From the NCBI RefSeq assembly GCF_042677005.1, contig NZ_JBHTIF010000004.1, positions 248,001 to 312,000 on the forward strand: a stretch of DNA of 64,000 bases, written 5' to 3'. Every line of letters begins with the position of its first letter. Within the stretch, counting starts at the first letter, position 1. The position numbers and the translations under genes are program-made. The notes below the pieces were generated by a model that did no database searches, was not told the DNA's origin, and saw nothing but the letters and a program-made list of their open reading frames with translations. This document shows positions 1 to 7,269 of this stretch, piece by piece. The stretch comes from Lysobacter_I brunescens. GTDB taxonomy: Bacteria > Pseudomonadota > Gammaproteobacteria > Xanthomonadales > Xanthomonadaceae.

Positions 1-53
1 GCGGCAGGGGCCGCGCATTCATGGACATCGAAACAAGCAAGGGGACAACCAAC

Positions 54-911
54 GTGCTCAAACACCTCTGCGGGCTTCTGCTCGCCCTGGCGGCGCCGTG
101 CGCGCTCGCGAACACCGGCGTGGCCTTCGTCCACGGCACCGGCGCACAGACCAACGCGTACAACGACTACTGGCAGCCCGCCATGGTCGACTCGGTGCGC
201 GGCGGCCTGCCGAACCCGGCGAACTACGTGGTCATCAACTGCGACTTCGGCCAGTACTGGTGGGACAGCCGCGCCGCAGGCTGCCTGGCAGGCCAGCTGA
301 CCAACTTCATCAACACCAAGGGCATCACCCGGCTCATCGTCATCACCCACTCCAATGGTGGCAACGTGATGCGCTGGATCATGTCGAACCCGACCTACGA
401 CAGCCGCTACCCGAACATCATCAGCAAGACCGTGCGCGTGAACGCGCTGGCGCCTTCGTCCACCGGCACGCCGCTGGCCGACGCGGTGATGAACGGCACC
501 GTCTTCGAGGCCGCGGTCGGCTGGCTGCTCGGCTACCAGAACGATGGCGTGCGCCAGCAGCAGCAGAGCTGGATGGTCTTCTACAACGGCAACTACCTGT
601 ACGGCACCAGCGGTCGCCCCGCGCTGCCGAAGACCTTCCGCAGCGTCGTCGGCACCGATGTCGACTCCTCGCCGTTCGACGGCGACAGCTACTGCGGCGG
701 CTACAGCCAGAACGTCGGCCTGGAAGTCACGCAGAACTGGCTCAACAGCTGCTCCGACGGCTTCCTCAACTGCAGCAGCCAGAACGCCGCAGGTTCGGTG
801 TGGTTCTACGACACCGCGCGGATGGCCGGTGGCGAACCGCTGTCGCACAACCAGAGCCGTCGCGCCTGCTTCGGCCTGAACAACATCCTCCGCACCGACA
901 TGAGCCAGTGA
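54..911 (+). CDS. Secreted alpha/beta-hydrolase (serine hydrolase, lipase-like)
   Basis: The protein has about 285 residues. I place the start at the GTG at 54 rather than the in-frame ATG at 21. The GTG has AAGGGG about 9 bases upstream and opens directly into a signal peptide (basic KH, hydrophobic stretch, cleavage near ALA/NTG). The mature protein begins with a beta strand ending in HGTG, the usual oxyanion-loop region. The nucleophile elbow is THSNGG, a G/T-H-S-x-G-G variant. A C-terminal PLSH could supply the catalytic histidine. Several cysteines suggest disulfides and export. Substrate is unknown; an esterase or lipase is plausible. The next gene starts 12 bases downstream, so the two are probably co-transcribed. 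Confidence 0.75.
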   Translation: MLKHLCGLLLALAAPCALANTGVAFVHGTGAQTNAYNDYWQPAMVDSVRGGLPNPANYVVINCDFGQYWWDSRAAGCLAGQLTNFINTKGITRLIVITHSNGGNVMRWIMSNPTYDSRYPNIISKTVRVNALAPSSTGTPLADAVMNGTVFEAAVGWLLGYQNDGVRQQQQSWMVFYNGNYLYGTSGRPALPKTFRSVVGTDVDSSPFDGDSYCGGYSQNVGLEVTQNWLNSCSDGFLNCSSQNAAGSVWFYDTARMAGGEPLSHNQSRRACFGLNNILRTDMSQ

Positions 912-922
912 GGGCACCCATC

Positions 923-2092
923 ATGAAACTCGCCATTGCAGCACTCACGGCTTCGCTCACCCTCGCGCTCGCCAGCCAGGCCGCCATTGCGGCACAGCCG
1001 ATGCGCGCGCCGGTCGCCGGCGACCAAGTGCCCGCGCGCCTCGTCGCCGTGCCCGCCCCCTCCGCCACCATCGAACGCGCCCCGGTGTCCTTCGCCTGGA
1101 AGCTGGACCCGAACGCCGCGCTCGCCGCACCGCAGCCGTACGTGGCGCAGAGTCGCGAATACTGGCAGACCGTGGACGCCGCCGAACTCCGCCAGGGCGT
1201 CTCGGTGAAGACCTCGGCGCCCGGCGCGTTGATCCGCGTCAGCCCGGCGCGCGGTGCGCGTGCGCTCGACCAGAACGCACTGCGCATCAACGATGCGGGC
1301 GGTGCCGCGCGCATCGAGCGCCTCGCGTCGGCGAAGCAGCTCGCTGCCGCCGGCATGGACGTGCAGGACGGCAGCGTGATCGCCAAGCTCGCGCCCGAGG
1401 AAGTCGCCGGTGCCTACACCCTGCGCGCCACGCAGGCCGAAGGCCGCTATCTGGTCCACGTGTTCGAACCGCAGAGCAGCGACGTGCTCAACACCGCCAT
1501 CGACCGCCAGCATGCGCTGGCCGGCGACACGGTGCGCGTGAACATCGGCTTCGACCGTGCCGGCAAGCGTGCGCAGGCCGTGCAGGCCGGCGGACTGCTG
1601 GTCGCCCCGGATGGCCGCAGCTGGCCGGTCGCGGTCGGCAAGGACGGCACCGCGCGCGTGAAACTGCCCGCGAACGTCGGCAGCACGCCCGGGCTGTGGG
1701 AAGTGCAGGTCTTCGCCAGCGCCGACGGCATCCAGCGCGATGCGCGCACCGCCGTGGCCGTGGCCGCACCGACCGCGCGCTTCAGGGGCCAGTTCGCCTT
1801 CGATGCCGCGACCATGCGCATGGCCCTGCCGGTGCAGGCCGGCTCGGTCGGCCGCTACGAGGCACGCGGCACGCTGTACTCCACCGCTTCCGACGGCCAG
1901 ATGCGCCCGGTGTCGCAGGCGCACAGCGCGGCGTGGATGAAGCGCGGCAACGGCACGCTGGTGCTGCAGTTCGACCGCAGCCACCTGCCTGCCGGCTATG
2001 GCGCGCCGTTCGAAGTCCGCGAGCTCTCGCTCAACGACCAGTCGCGCATGGCCCCGCTGGAAAGCCGCTCGCGGACCGGCATCGTCCGCTGA
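923..2092 (+). CDS. Secreted protein, DUF4785-like
   Basis: This 389-residue protein starts with a clean signal peptide (MKLAIAALTASLTLALASQA, then AIA). GAGGG lies about 9 bases before the ATG. The remainder has no membrane segments and is rich in short beta-strand patterns. A middle portion (about residues 175-270, with GDTVRVNIGF and GLWEVQVFA) looks like an immunoglobulin-type sandwich. Overall order and length resemble DUF4785 proteins of Xanthomonadaceae, a family without a known function; this assignment is from memory of the pattern. It directly follows the secreted hydrolase, so a shared extracellular or periplasmic role is likely. Confidence 0.65.
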   Translation: MKLAIAALTASLTLALASQAAIAAQPMRAPVAGDQVPARLVAVPAPSATIERAPVSFAWKLDPNAALAAPQPYVAQSREYWQTVDAAELRQGVSVKTSAPGALIRVSPARGARALDQNALRINDAGGAARIERLASAKQLAAAGMDVQDGSVIAKLAPEEVAGAYTLRATQAEGRYLVHVFEPQSSDVLNTAIDRQHALAGDTVRVNIGFDRAGKRAQAVQAGGLLVAPDGRSWPVAVGKDGTARVKLPANVGSTPGLWEVQVFASADGIQRDARTAVAVAAPTARFRGQFAFDAATMRMALPVQAGSVGRYEARGTLYSTASDGQMRPVSQAHSAAWMKRGNGTLVLQFDRSHLPAGYGAPFEVRELSLNDQSRMAPLESRSRTGIVR

Positions 2093-2116
2093 AACACCTC
2101 CCCCGCAGGATGCAGC

Positions 2117-2140
2117 AAGGGGCCGCAAGGCCCCTTGTTT
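2117..2140 (+). terminator. Rho-independent terminator after the DUF4785-like gene
   Basis: A perfect 8-bp stem AAGGGGCC/GGCCCCTT with a GCAA tetraloop is followed by TGTTT. It lies 25 bases after the plus-strand stop and before the convergent DUF4259 gene, so it may serve both sides. Confidence 0.8.
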
Positions 2141-2161
2141 CATTCTGGATGCAGGATCGGA

Positions 2162-2572
2162 TCAACCCGCGAGAGCTGCCTGCTGCGCACGCACGGTTTC
2201 AATCCACTCGGCATGTCCGTCGCTCTCTTCCCAGAGCTCGTTCAATTCGGAATCCGGTCCAAGGATGCGATCCAGCGCCCGACGCGCATCGGCCAGCAAC
2301 GTCGCGGTCGGCGGCGTCGACACCGTGCGCAGCCATGCATCGACTTTTTCCGTGTACGCGTCCGACTGCGTGCCGCGACCGAGCGCCTTCGCGAGGACTT
2401 CCACGGCAGCGATGGCTTCGACGGCCAGATCGGCATCCAGATAGTCGTCTCCGTTGTCGAGCACGGCCCGGATCGTCTCTTCGACCAGCGAAAAGTCACG
2501 TCGCTCGTCGAGGCCATAGGCCCAGTCGTTGGCGGTGTCGTTGCCGTAGGGTTCGCAGGACCAGGTGCCCAT
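2162..2572 (-). CDS. DUF4259 domain-containing protein
   Basis: The 136-residue product starts MGTWSCEPYGNDTANDW, the typical opening of DUF4259 proteins (MGTWG..xxNDxAxDW). The ATG at 2572 is therefore preferred over a longer reading; GGAG lies 8 bases upstream. It is acidic, soluble and mostly alpha-helical, without a signal peptide. The family has no established function. Members are scattered in bacterial accessory regions and resemble small immunity proteins in size and charge, but nothing here shows a toxin partner. It sits 34 bases after the 5'-nucleotidase gene on the same strand and may share its transcript. Confidence 0.8.
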   Translation of the reverse strand: MGTWSCEPYGNDTANDWAYGLDERRDFSLVEETIRAVLDNGDDYLDADLAVEAIAAVEVLAKALGRGTQSDAYTEKVDAWLRTVSTPPTATLLADARRALDRILGPDSELNELWEESDGHAEWIETVRAQQAALAG

Positions 2573-2606
2573 ACCGTCGTCTCCGGAAGCTCGAAACAGG
2601 ATTGCC

Positions 2607-3524
2607 TCAGCGATTGACGACCCCATGCGGCACATGCCCCGCCGCGACGTGTTCGCGCGCGGAATCGATGTTGTGCGGGGAATCGTCGAAGAAGATGTCG
2701 GCGCCGAAGGCCTGCAGGAACGGGCCTTTCGAGCGGCCGCCGAGGAACAGCGCCTCGTCGAGGCGGATGCCCCAGTCGCGCAGGGTGCGGATCACGCGTT
2801 CGTGCGCAGGCGCGGAGCGTGCAGTGACCAGCGCGGTGCGGATCGGGCACTGCTCGACCGGATAGGCCACCTGCAGCCGATGCAGCGCATCGAGGAAAGC
2901 GCGGAACGGCCCGCCTGGCAGGGGTTCGTGCGCACGCTCGCGCTCGTGCCGCGCGAAGGCTTCCAGCCCGCCTTCCTGCGACACGCGCTCGCTTTCGTCG
3001 TCGAACAGCACCGCGTCGCCGTCGAAGGCGATACGGATCTGGTCGGGCGAGAACACGGCGGACGGCGCGACCGCCGGCGCGGGCAGCAGCGTCGCCGCCG
3101 CGATGCCGTGCTCCAGCGCACGACGCACCGATTCGGCATCGGCGGACAGGAACAGATGCGCGCCAAAGGGCTTGATGTAGGGCCAGGTCGGCGCACCCGA
3201 AGTGAAGGTGGCGCGGCGGATGTCCAGGCCGTGGTGCTGGATCGAATTGAACACGCGCAGCCCGGTGTCCGAGGAATTGCGCGACAGCAGGATCACCTCG
3301 ACGCGCGGCACACCGTCCTTGTCGTCGGCGTTGAGCGCCAGCAGCTTGCGCACCAGCGGGAAAGCGATGCCTGGCCGCAGGACCTCGTCCTCGTGGCTGC
3401 GCTGGTAGCTGGCGAAGGCATCCACGCCCTCGCGCTCGAACAGGGAATGGCTCTCTTCGAGATCGAACAGCGCGCGCGAGGAAATCGCGATGACGAGGGG
3501 TTCGGGGGAAGGCGTCGTCGACAT
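2607..3524 (-). CDS. 5'-nucleotidase (cytosolic 5'-nucleotidase I-like family)
   Basis: This soluble 305-residue protein is a HAD-fold phosphatase of the bacterial 5'-nucleotidase family related to eukaryotic cN-I. It is expected to remove phosphate from nucleoside monophosphates. Visible features are LVIAISSRALFDLEESH near the N terminus (family opening), a LSRNSSDTGLRVFNSI block, IAFDGDAVLFDDESE with the acidic cluster expected at the metal site, and a C-terminal GADIFFDDSPHNI loop. The ATG at 3524 was chosen because the family pattern begins just after it. The next gene on the strand is the DUF4259 gene. Confidence 0.85.
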   Translation of the reverse strand: MSTTPSPEPLVIAISSRALFDLEESHSLFEREGVDAFASYQRSHEDEVLRPGIAFPLVRKLLALNADDKDGVPRVEVILLSRNSSDTGLRVFNSIQHHGLDIRRATFTSGAPTWPYIKPFGAHLFLSADAESVRRALEHGIAAATLLPAPAVAPSAVFSPDQIRIAFDGDAVLFDDESERVSQEGGLEAFARHERERAHEPLPGGPFRAFLDALHRLQVAYPVEQCPIRTALVTARSAPAHERVIRTLRDWGIRLDEALFLGGRSKGPFLQAFGADIFFDDSPHNIDSAREHVAAGHVPHGVVNR

Positions 3525-3590
3525 TCGCGCAGTGTATCGCCAAGGCGGTCTCATCGGATGAGACTGGGCGGGCTCGGTGACGCAGGCATG

Positions 3591-3625
3591 AAAAGGCCGG
3601 CGCCCTCCCCCGAGGAACGCCGGCC
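3591..3625 (-). terminator. Terminator of the DUF805 gene
   Basis: On the minus strand an 8-bp stem GGCCGGCG/CGCCGGCC with a 15-base loop is followed by TTTT. It stands 22 bases past the DUF805 stop codon. Confidence 0.75.
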
Positions 3626-3647
3626 GGATGTCACGGTGCCGGATGGA

Positions 3648-4031
3648 TCAGGCGGCCTTCGGATCTTCGCCGAAGCGGTTCGGGCCACGCGTGCCTTCGA
3701 TGCACATGAAGATCAACAGGATCAGGCCTCCGATGGCGGGTACGAACATCAGCAGCACCAGCCAGCCGGACTTGTCCTGATCGTGGAAACGACGGACGTA
3801 CACCGCGATCGACGGCACAAGGAACGCGAGTGCGTAAATGAGGAGCAGGCCACCGCCCACCATGCTCAACGCACCGGGCTGGCCTGTCTCGAAATCCAGG
3901 CCGGCAATGATCAATCCATACAGCACCGCGGTCACGATGACGTTCAACAGCGTGAACATCCAGAATTCCTTGCGCCGCGAGCGACCATTGAAGTCGGCAT
4001 AGCGCTTCAGCGGCATCAACATCCAATCCAT
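3648..4031 (-). CDS. DUF805 family inner-membrane protein (YhaH-like)
   Basis: This 127-residue membrane protein has the DUF805 pattern: an N-terminal FNGRSRRKEFWMF motif, then three or more hydrophobic segments (about residues 23-45, 56-80 and 92-112) separated by VRRFHDQDKSGW, the conserved short loop of the family. It closes with GPNRFGEDP, also family-typical. Function is unknown; members are small inner-membrane proteins often linked to stress. It has its own terminator and is preceded by about 100 bases without a gene. Confidence 0.9.
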   Translation of the reverse strand: MDWMLMPLKRYADFNGRSRRKEFWMFTLLNVIVTAVLYGLIIAGLDFETGQPGALSMVGGGLLLIYALAFLVPSIAVYVRRFHDQDKSGWLVLLMFVPAIGGLILLIFMCIEGTRGPNRFGEDPKAA

Positions 4032-4135
4032 CTCATTCTCCCCAGATATAGTGAACGCCGATCATGGCAAGTCGGGCATGGCGATGGCAAGCGCGTCGCA
4101 CCGGCCACGCGCTGTCCCGCAGGACAGCGGATCGG

Positions 4136-5665
4136 TCAACCGGCGAGATGCCGCGTCTGCCGGGGCGGAGTCGCCCGCTTCTTCCGTGGCACCGGTACGG
4201 GCAGCTCGGCATCCGGGTCCTCGAACGCCAGCCGCGAACGACCGCCCTGCCCCCGGTAGTCGTCGATGAGGGCGCGATTGGCGATGTCCTCGACCACGCC
4301 TGCTTCGGTGGTCAGGAACAGCTGCAGCGCATGCACCATCCGCTCGTGGGCGATGGCATGGGTCTGGCCGATGCGCGCATAGAGCCAGTCGCTGTAGGCG
4401 AGGAAACGTTGGAACGGCGCGTCGCCCAGCAGCAGCGGCAGCGTGCGCGGGTAGCGCCCCGCATTCGCGACCATGTCCCAGTAGCGCGCGAAACGCGACA
4501 GACGCTGCATCGTCGCGAAATCGATGACGTCGGTGCTGAGGATGTTGTACGGTGGATCGGGATTGAAGCGCAGGTCGTGCGCCTGCGTGTGCCGCGCGAC
4601 CGGCGCACCGCGCAGGCGCTTGAGGATACCGAACTGGATCTCGTGAGGCGCCAGTGCGACCAGCTTGTCGAAGCCGCGCGCGAAGCTCTCGACGGTTTCG
4701 CCAGGCAGACCCGCGATCAGATCCACGTGCAGGTGCGCGCGCGAATGCTCGCGCAGCCAGGCGAGGTTCGCGGCAGCCTTCTCGTCGTTCTGCCGGCGCG
4801 AGATGCGCGTCTGCACTTCGGGATCGAAGGTCTGGATGCCGATCTCGAACTGCAGCGTGCCATCGGGGAATTTCGCGATCGCATCCTTCAGCTTTTCCGG
4901 CAGGTGATCCGGAATCAGCTCGAAATGCACGAACGGCGGATCGTCGGGCGCCGCCTCGATCTTGGCGAGGAAGAAATCGAGGATCGCCAGCGAAGTATCG
5001 ACTTTCAGATTGAACGTGCGGTCGACGAACTTGAACTGGCGCACGCCGCGCGCGTACAGCGTTTCCATCGACGCCATGAAGTGCTGCAGCTCGAACGGCC
5101 ACGCGGTCTTGTCCAGCGACGACAGGCAGAACTCGCACTTGAACGGGCAACCACGCGAGGCCTCGACATAGAGGTGGCGCTGGCGCACGTCCTCCTCGGT
5201 GTACTCGTCGTAGGGCAGCACCAGGTCCTTCAGCTCCGCCTGCCGCCCCGGGATGATCCGCGCATGCGGCGTCTCGCCCCGCAGCAGTTGGCCCGCCACC
5301 TCGGGAAATGTCACATCGCCCCAGCCGGTGATCACGTAATCGGCCAGCGCGCAGATCCGCTGCTCGTTGACCTCGTAACTCACCTCCGGCCCGCCGAGCA
5401 CCACCTGGATCTCCGGCGCCACCGTCTTCAGCTGCGCCACCAGCCGCGTGCTCTCCTCGACGTTCCAGATGTACACGCCCAGCCCCAGCACCCTCGGCCG
5501 CTGCGCCAGTATCTTCTCGACGATCTCCTCGGTCTTCTGCCCGATCACGAACTCCAGGATCGCCGACCGCTCCCGCAGCTCGCCCAGGTTGGCGCGCAGG
5601 TAGCGCAGCCCCAGCGACGCATGGGAATACCGGGCATTGAGGGTCGCGAGGAGGATGTCGTGCAT
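4136..5665 (-). CDS. B12-binding radical SAM protein (DUF4080 type)
   Basis: The 509-residue protein begins MHDILLATLNARYSHASLGL, the N-terminal cobalamin-binding fold of this family. The radical SAM [4Fe-4S] motif is CPFKCEFC (Cys173, Cys177, Cys180), followed by FVDRTFN and FEIGIQTF strands of the barrel and a C-terminal DUF4080-like region. The substrate is unknown. Family members are predicted to perform radical methylation or rearrangement on an unidentified molecule. The C terminus is basic (PRKKRATPPRQTRH). The ATG at 5665 lies just after a TATAAT box, so the mRNA is probably leaderless; see the promoter entry. Confidence 0.88.
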   Translation of the reverse strand: MHDILLATLNARYSHASLGLRYLRANLGELRERSAILEFVIGQKTEEIVEKILAQRPRVLGLGVYIWNVEESTRLVAQLKTVAPEIQVVLGGPEVSYEVNEQRICALADYVITGWGDVTFPEVAGQLLRGETPHARIIPGRQAELKDLVLPYDEYTEEDVRQRHLYVEASRGCPFKCEFCLSSLDKTAWPFELQHFMASMETLYARGVRQFKFVDRTFNLKVDTSLAILDFFLAKIEAAPDDPPFVHFELIPDHLPEKLKDAIAKFPDGTLQFEIGIQTFDPEVQTRISRRQNDEKAAANLAWLREHSRAHLHVDLIAGLPGETVESFARGFDKLVALAPHEIQFGILKRLRGAPVARHTQAHDLRFNPDPPYNILSTDVIDFATMQRLSRFARYWDMVANAGRYPRTLPLLLGDAPFQRFLAYSDWLYARIGQTHAIAHERMVHALQLFLTTEAGVVEDIANRALIDDYRGQGGRSRLAFEDPDAELPVPVPRKKRATPPRQTRHLAG

Positions 5666-5671
5666 GGGGGG

Positions 5672-5677
5672 GATTAT
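5672..5677 (-). promoter_or_regulatory. -10 box of the radical SAM gene; leaderless start
   Basis: On the minus strand a consensus TATAAT ends 6 bases before the ATG at 5665. Transcription would start at or within a base or two of the initiation codon. There is no Shine-Dalgarno, only a run of C, between box and ATG. The -35 region is weak. Confidence 0.6.
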
Positions 5678-5715
5678 AGCCGGCGGGGTGTGGCCGACCG
5701 GAAAGCCAGAATCCC

Positions 5716-5827
5716 GTAGGGCGGGACCACCGCAGGTGATCCCGCCATGACGACATGCGCATCTCGCCGAAGGCGCTATGCAGACGCCGGAATGCGACGC
5801 CATCTGCTCCGCGGGTGCCGCCCTACG
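5716..5827. repeat. REP-like composite repeat
   Basis: Two GTAGGGCGG-type arms face each other. The left arm (5716-5745) folds on itself: GGCGGGA pairs with TCCCGCC and CACC with GGTG. The right arm (5811-5827), read on the minus strand, again begins CGTAGGGCGGCACC. The unit lies between the radical SAM gene and a lower-GC orphan gene. Confidence 0.6.
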
Positions 5828-5852
5828 ATTGCGCTTTACGGCCTTGAGCCGC

Positions 5853-6266
5853 TCAGCGATTGATACGCATCAAACGGTACGCCATTTCCCCGGCGATCTC
5901 AGGATCCTCGGAGCCTGAGTACTCACGAATGAGGTCGATCGATTCCGGCGTATCGATATCCGCAAGCGCGTGACTGAACCATTTGGTGATGACGCCGGGC
6001 TCCGAGCATGTGTACTCAAGCATCTCGTAACCGCTTTCAAGCATCGTTCGAATGTAGGGGATGCTTGATGGACTGCGAAGCAGCTGGATCTGCCGCATCA
6101 CTTGCTGATGATGTTCATGACCGGGCATCACGAGCAGATGGTTGAGAATCTCCGCCTTAGCAACTGAATCTTCGATATTGATGACGAAACCGAGGAGGTC
6201 ATACGAGGCTTGCCAGTCATGCCTCGCGACCGCATCTGCCATTTCACTGAGGATTTTCCGCTTCAT
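5853..6266 (-). CDS. Hypothetical all-alpha protein, possibly HEAT-like
   Basis: This 137-residue protein starts at the ATG at 6266 (MKRKILSEMADAVARHDWQ). AGGT lies about 9 bases upstream. It appears wholly helical, with helices pairing in a way that suggests two or three HEAT-like units: WQASYDLLGFVIN, SIPYIRTMLESG and TPESIDLIREYSGSED. It is acidic and has no signal peptide. Base composition is clearly lower in GC than its neighbours, and the codon use is less biased, which suggests recent acquisition. I do not recognise a family. Small acidic HEAT-like proteins are sometimes orphan immunity proteins; this is speculation. It is flanked by a REP-like repeat and nadK. Confidence 0.65.
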   Translation of the reverse strand: MKRKILSEMADAVARHDWQASYDLLGFVINIEDSVAKAEILNHLLVMPGHEHHQQVMRQIQLLRSPSSIPYIRTMLESGYEMLEYTCSEPGVITKWFSHALADIDTPESIDLIREYSGSEDPEIAGEMAYRLMRINR

Positions 6267-6344
6267 CGCTTGACCTGACCAGATGAGGCACTGGAAATGG
6301 ATTGGTCTGCCGCCTGCTGTCCAGGCATTCGCACTCACATACCC

Positions 6345-7112
6345 TCACGCCACAAACTGCTCACTCAATATCCGCTCTTCCAGGTTGTGCTCCGGGTCGA
6401 ACAGCAGGGTGACCATGCGGTCGCGGGATTCGCGGATGGCGACTTCGACGACGTCGCGGACTTCGTGGGAGTCGGCGGTGGCGCTGACCGGGCGCTTGTA
6501 GGGGTCGAGGACGCGGAAGCGGACTTCGGTGTCGGCCTTGAGCAGTGCGCCGCGCCAGCGGCGCGGGCGGAACGGGGCGATGGGCGTGAGCGCGACGACG
6601 CCGCATCCCAGCGGCAGGATCGGGCCGCCGGCGGAATAGTTGTAGGCCGTGCTGCCTGCGGGCGTGGCGACCATCGCGCCGTCGCAGATCAGTTCATCGA
6701 GTCTGGTCTGGTCGTTCAGCTCGATCGAGATGTGCGCGGCCTGGCGGGTCTGGCGCAGCAGCGAGACTTCGTTGTACGCGAGCGAGGTGACGGTGGCGCC
6801 GGATTCGGTCTGCGCGGACATCTCCAGCGGGCGCAGCTTCGCCGGTTCGGCGGCGGCGAGGCGTTCGATCAGGCCGTCCTCGACGAAGTGGTTCATCAGG
6901 AAACCGACGGTGCCGAGCTTCATGCCGTAGACGGGAATGCCGAGGCCGCCGTGGCGATGCAGGGTCTGCAGCATGAAACCGTCGCCACCAAGCGGACAGA
7001 GGATCTCGGCTTCTGCCGGTGCGCACTGGCCGTGCCGCGAAGTCATGGCTTCCAGCGCCTGCTGGGCGTCGGGGCTGGGGCTGGCGAGGAAGGCGATGCG
7101 CTGCTGGGCCAC
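6345..7112 (-). CDS. nadK: NAD kinase
   Basis: NAD kinase phosphorylates NAD+ to NADP+ in the cytosol. The 255-residue product has the diagnostic motifs in order: GGDGFML (catalytic GGDG), YGMKLGTVGFLMN, YNEVSLLR and TPAGSTAYNYSAGGPIL. I chose the GTG at 7112 (VAQQRIAFLASPSPDAQQ), which has AGGA about 8 bases upstream and gives the length usual in Xanthomonadaceae. The longer upstream reading lacks family similarity. It stands alone between a small hypothetical gene and the glutamate dehydrogenase gene, with a hairpin upstream that isolates it from the latter. Confidence 0.93.
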   Translation of the reverse strand: MAQQRIAFLASPSPDAQQALEAMTSRHGQCAPAEAEILCPLGGDGFMLQTLHRHGGLGIPVYGMKLGTVGFLMNHFVEDGLIERLAAAEPAKLRPLEMSAQTESGATVTSLAYNEVSLLRQTRQAAHISIELNDQTRLDELICDGAMVATPAGSTAYNYSAGGPILPLGCGVVALTPIAPFRPRRWRGALLKADTEVRFRVLDPYKRPVSATADSHEVRDVVEVAIRESRDRMVTLLFDPEHNLEERILSEQFVA

Positions 7113-7216
7113 GGTTGCGTCCTGTCCGGCGGGTCCATCCCGCAAGCGCGAGGATAGCGGATCGTCGCGACGATGGCAGGTCGCCCCGCACTCCGACACG
7201 CATGGCCCGACATGCG

Positions 7217-7242
7217 AACGGCCCCGGTTTCCCGGGGCCGTT
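7217..7242 (-). terminator. Terminator after NAD-glutamate dehydrogenase
   Basis: An 11-bp inverted repeat AACGGCCCCGG/CCGGGGCCGTT with a 4-base loop lies 28 bases beyond the dehydrogenase stop. The T tract is poor, so termination may be partial. Confidence 0.6.
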
Positions 7243-7269
7243 CGGTATGCGCAGCAAGAGCGAGCGCGG

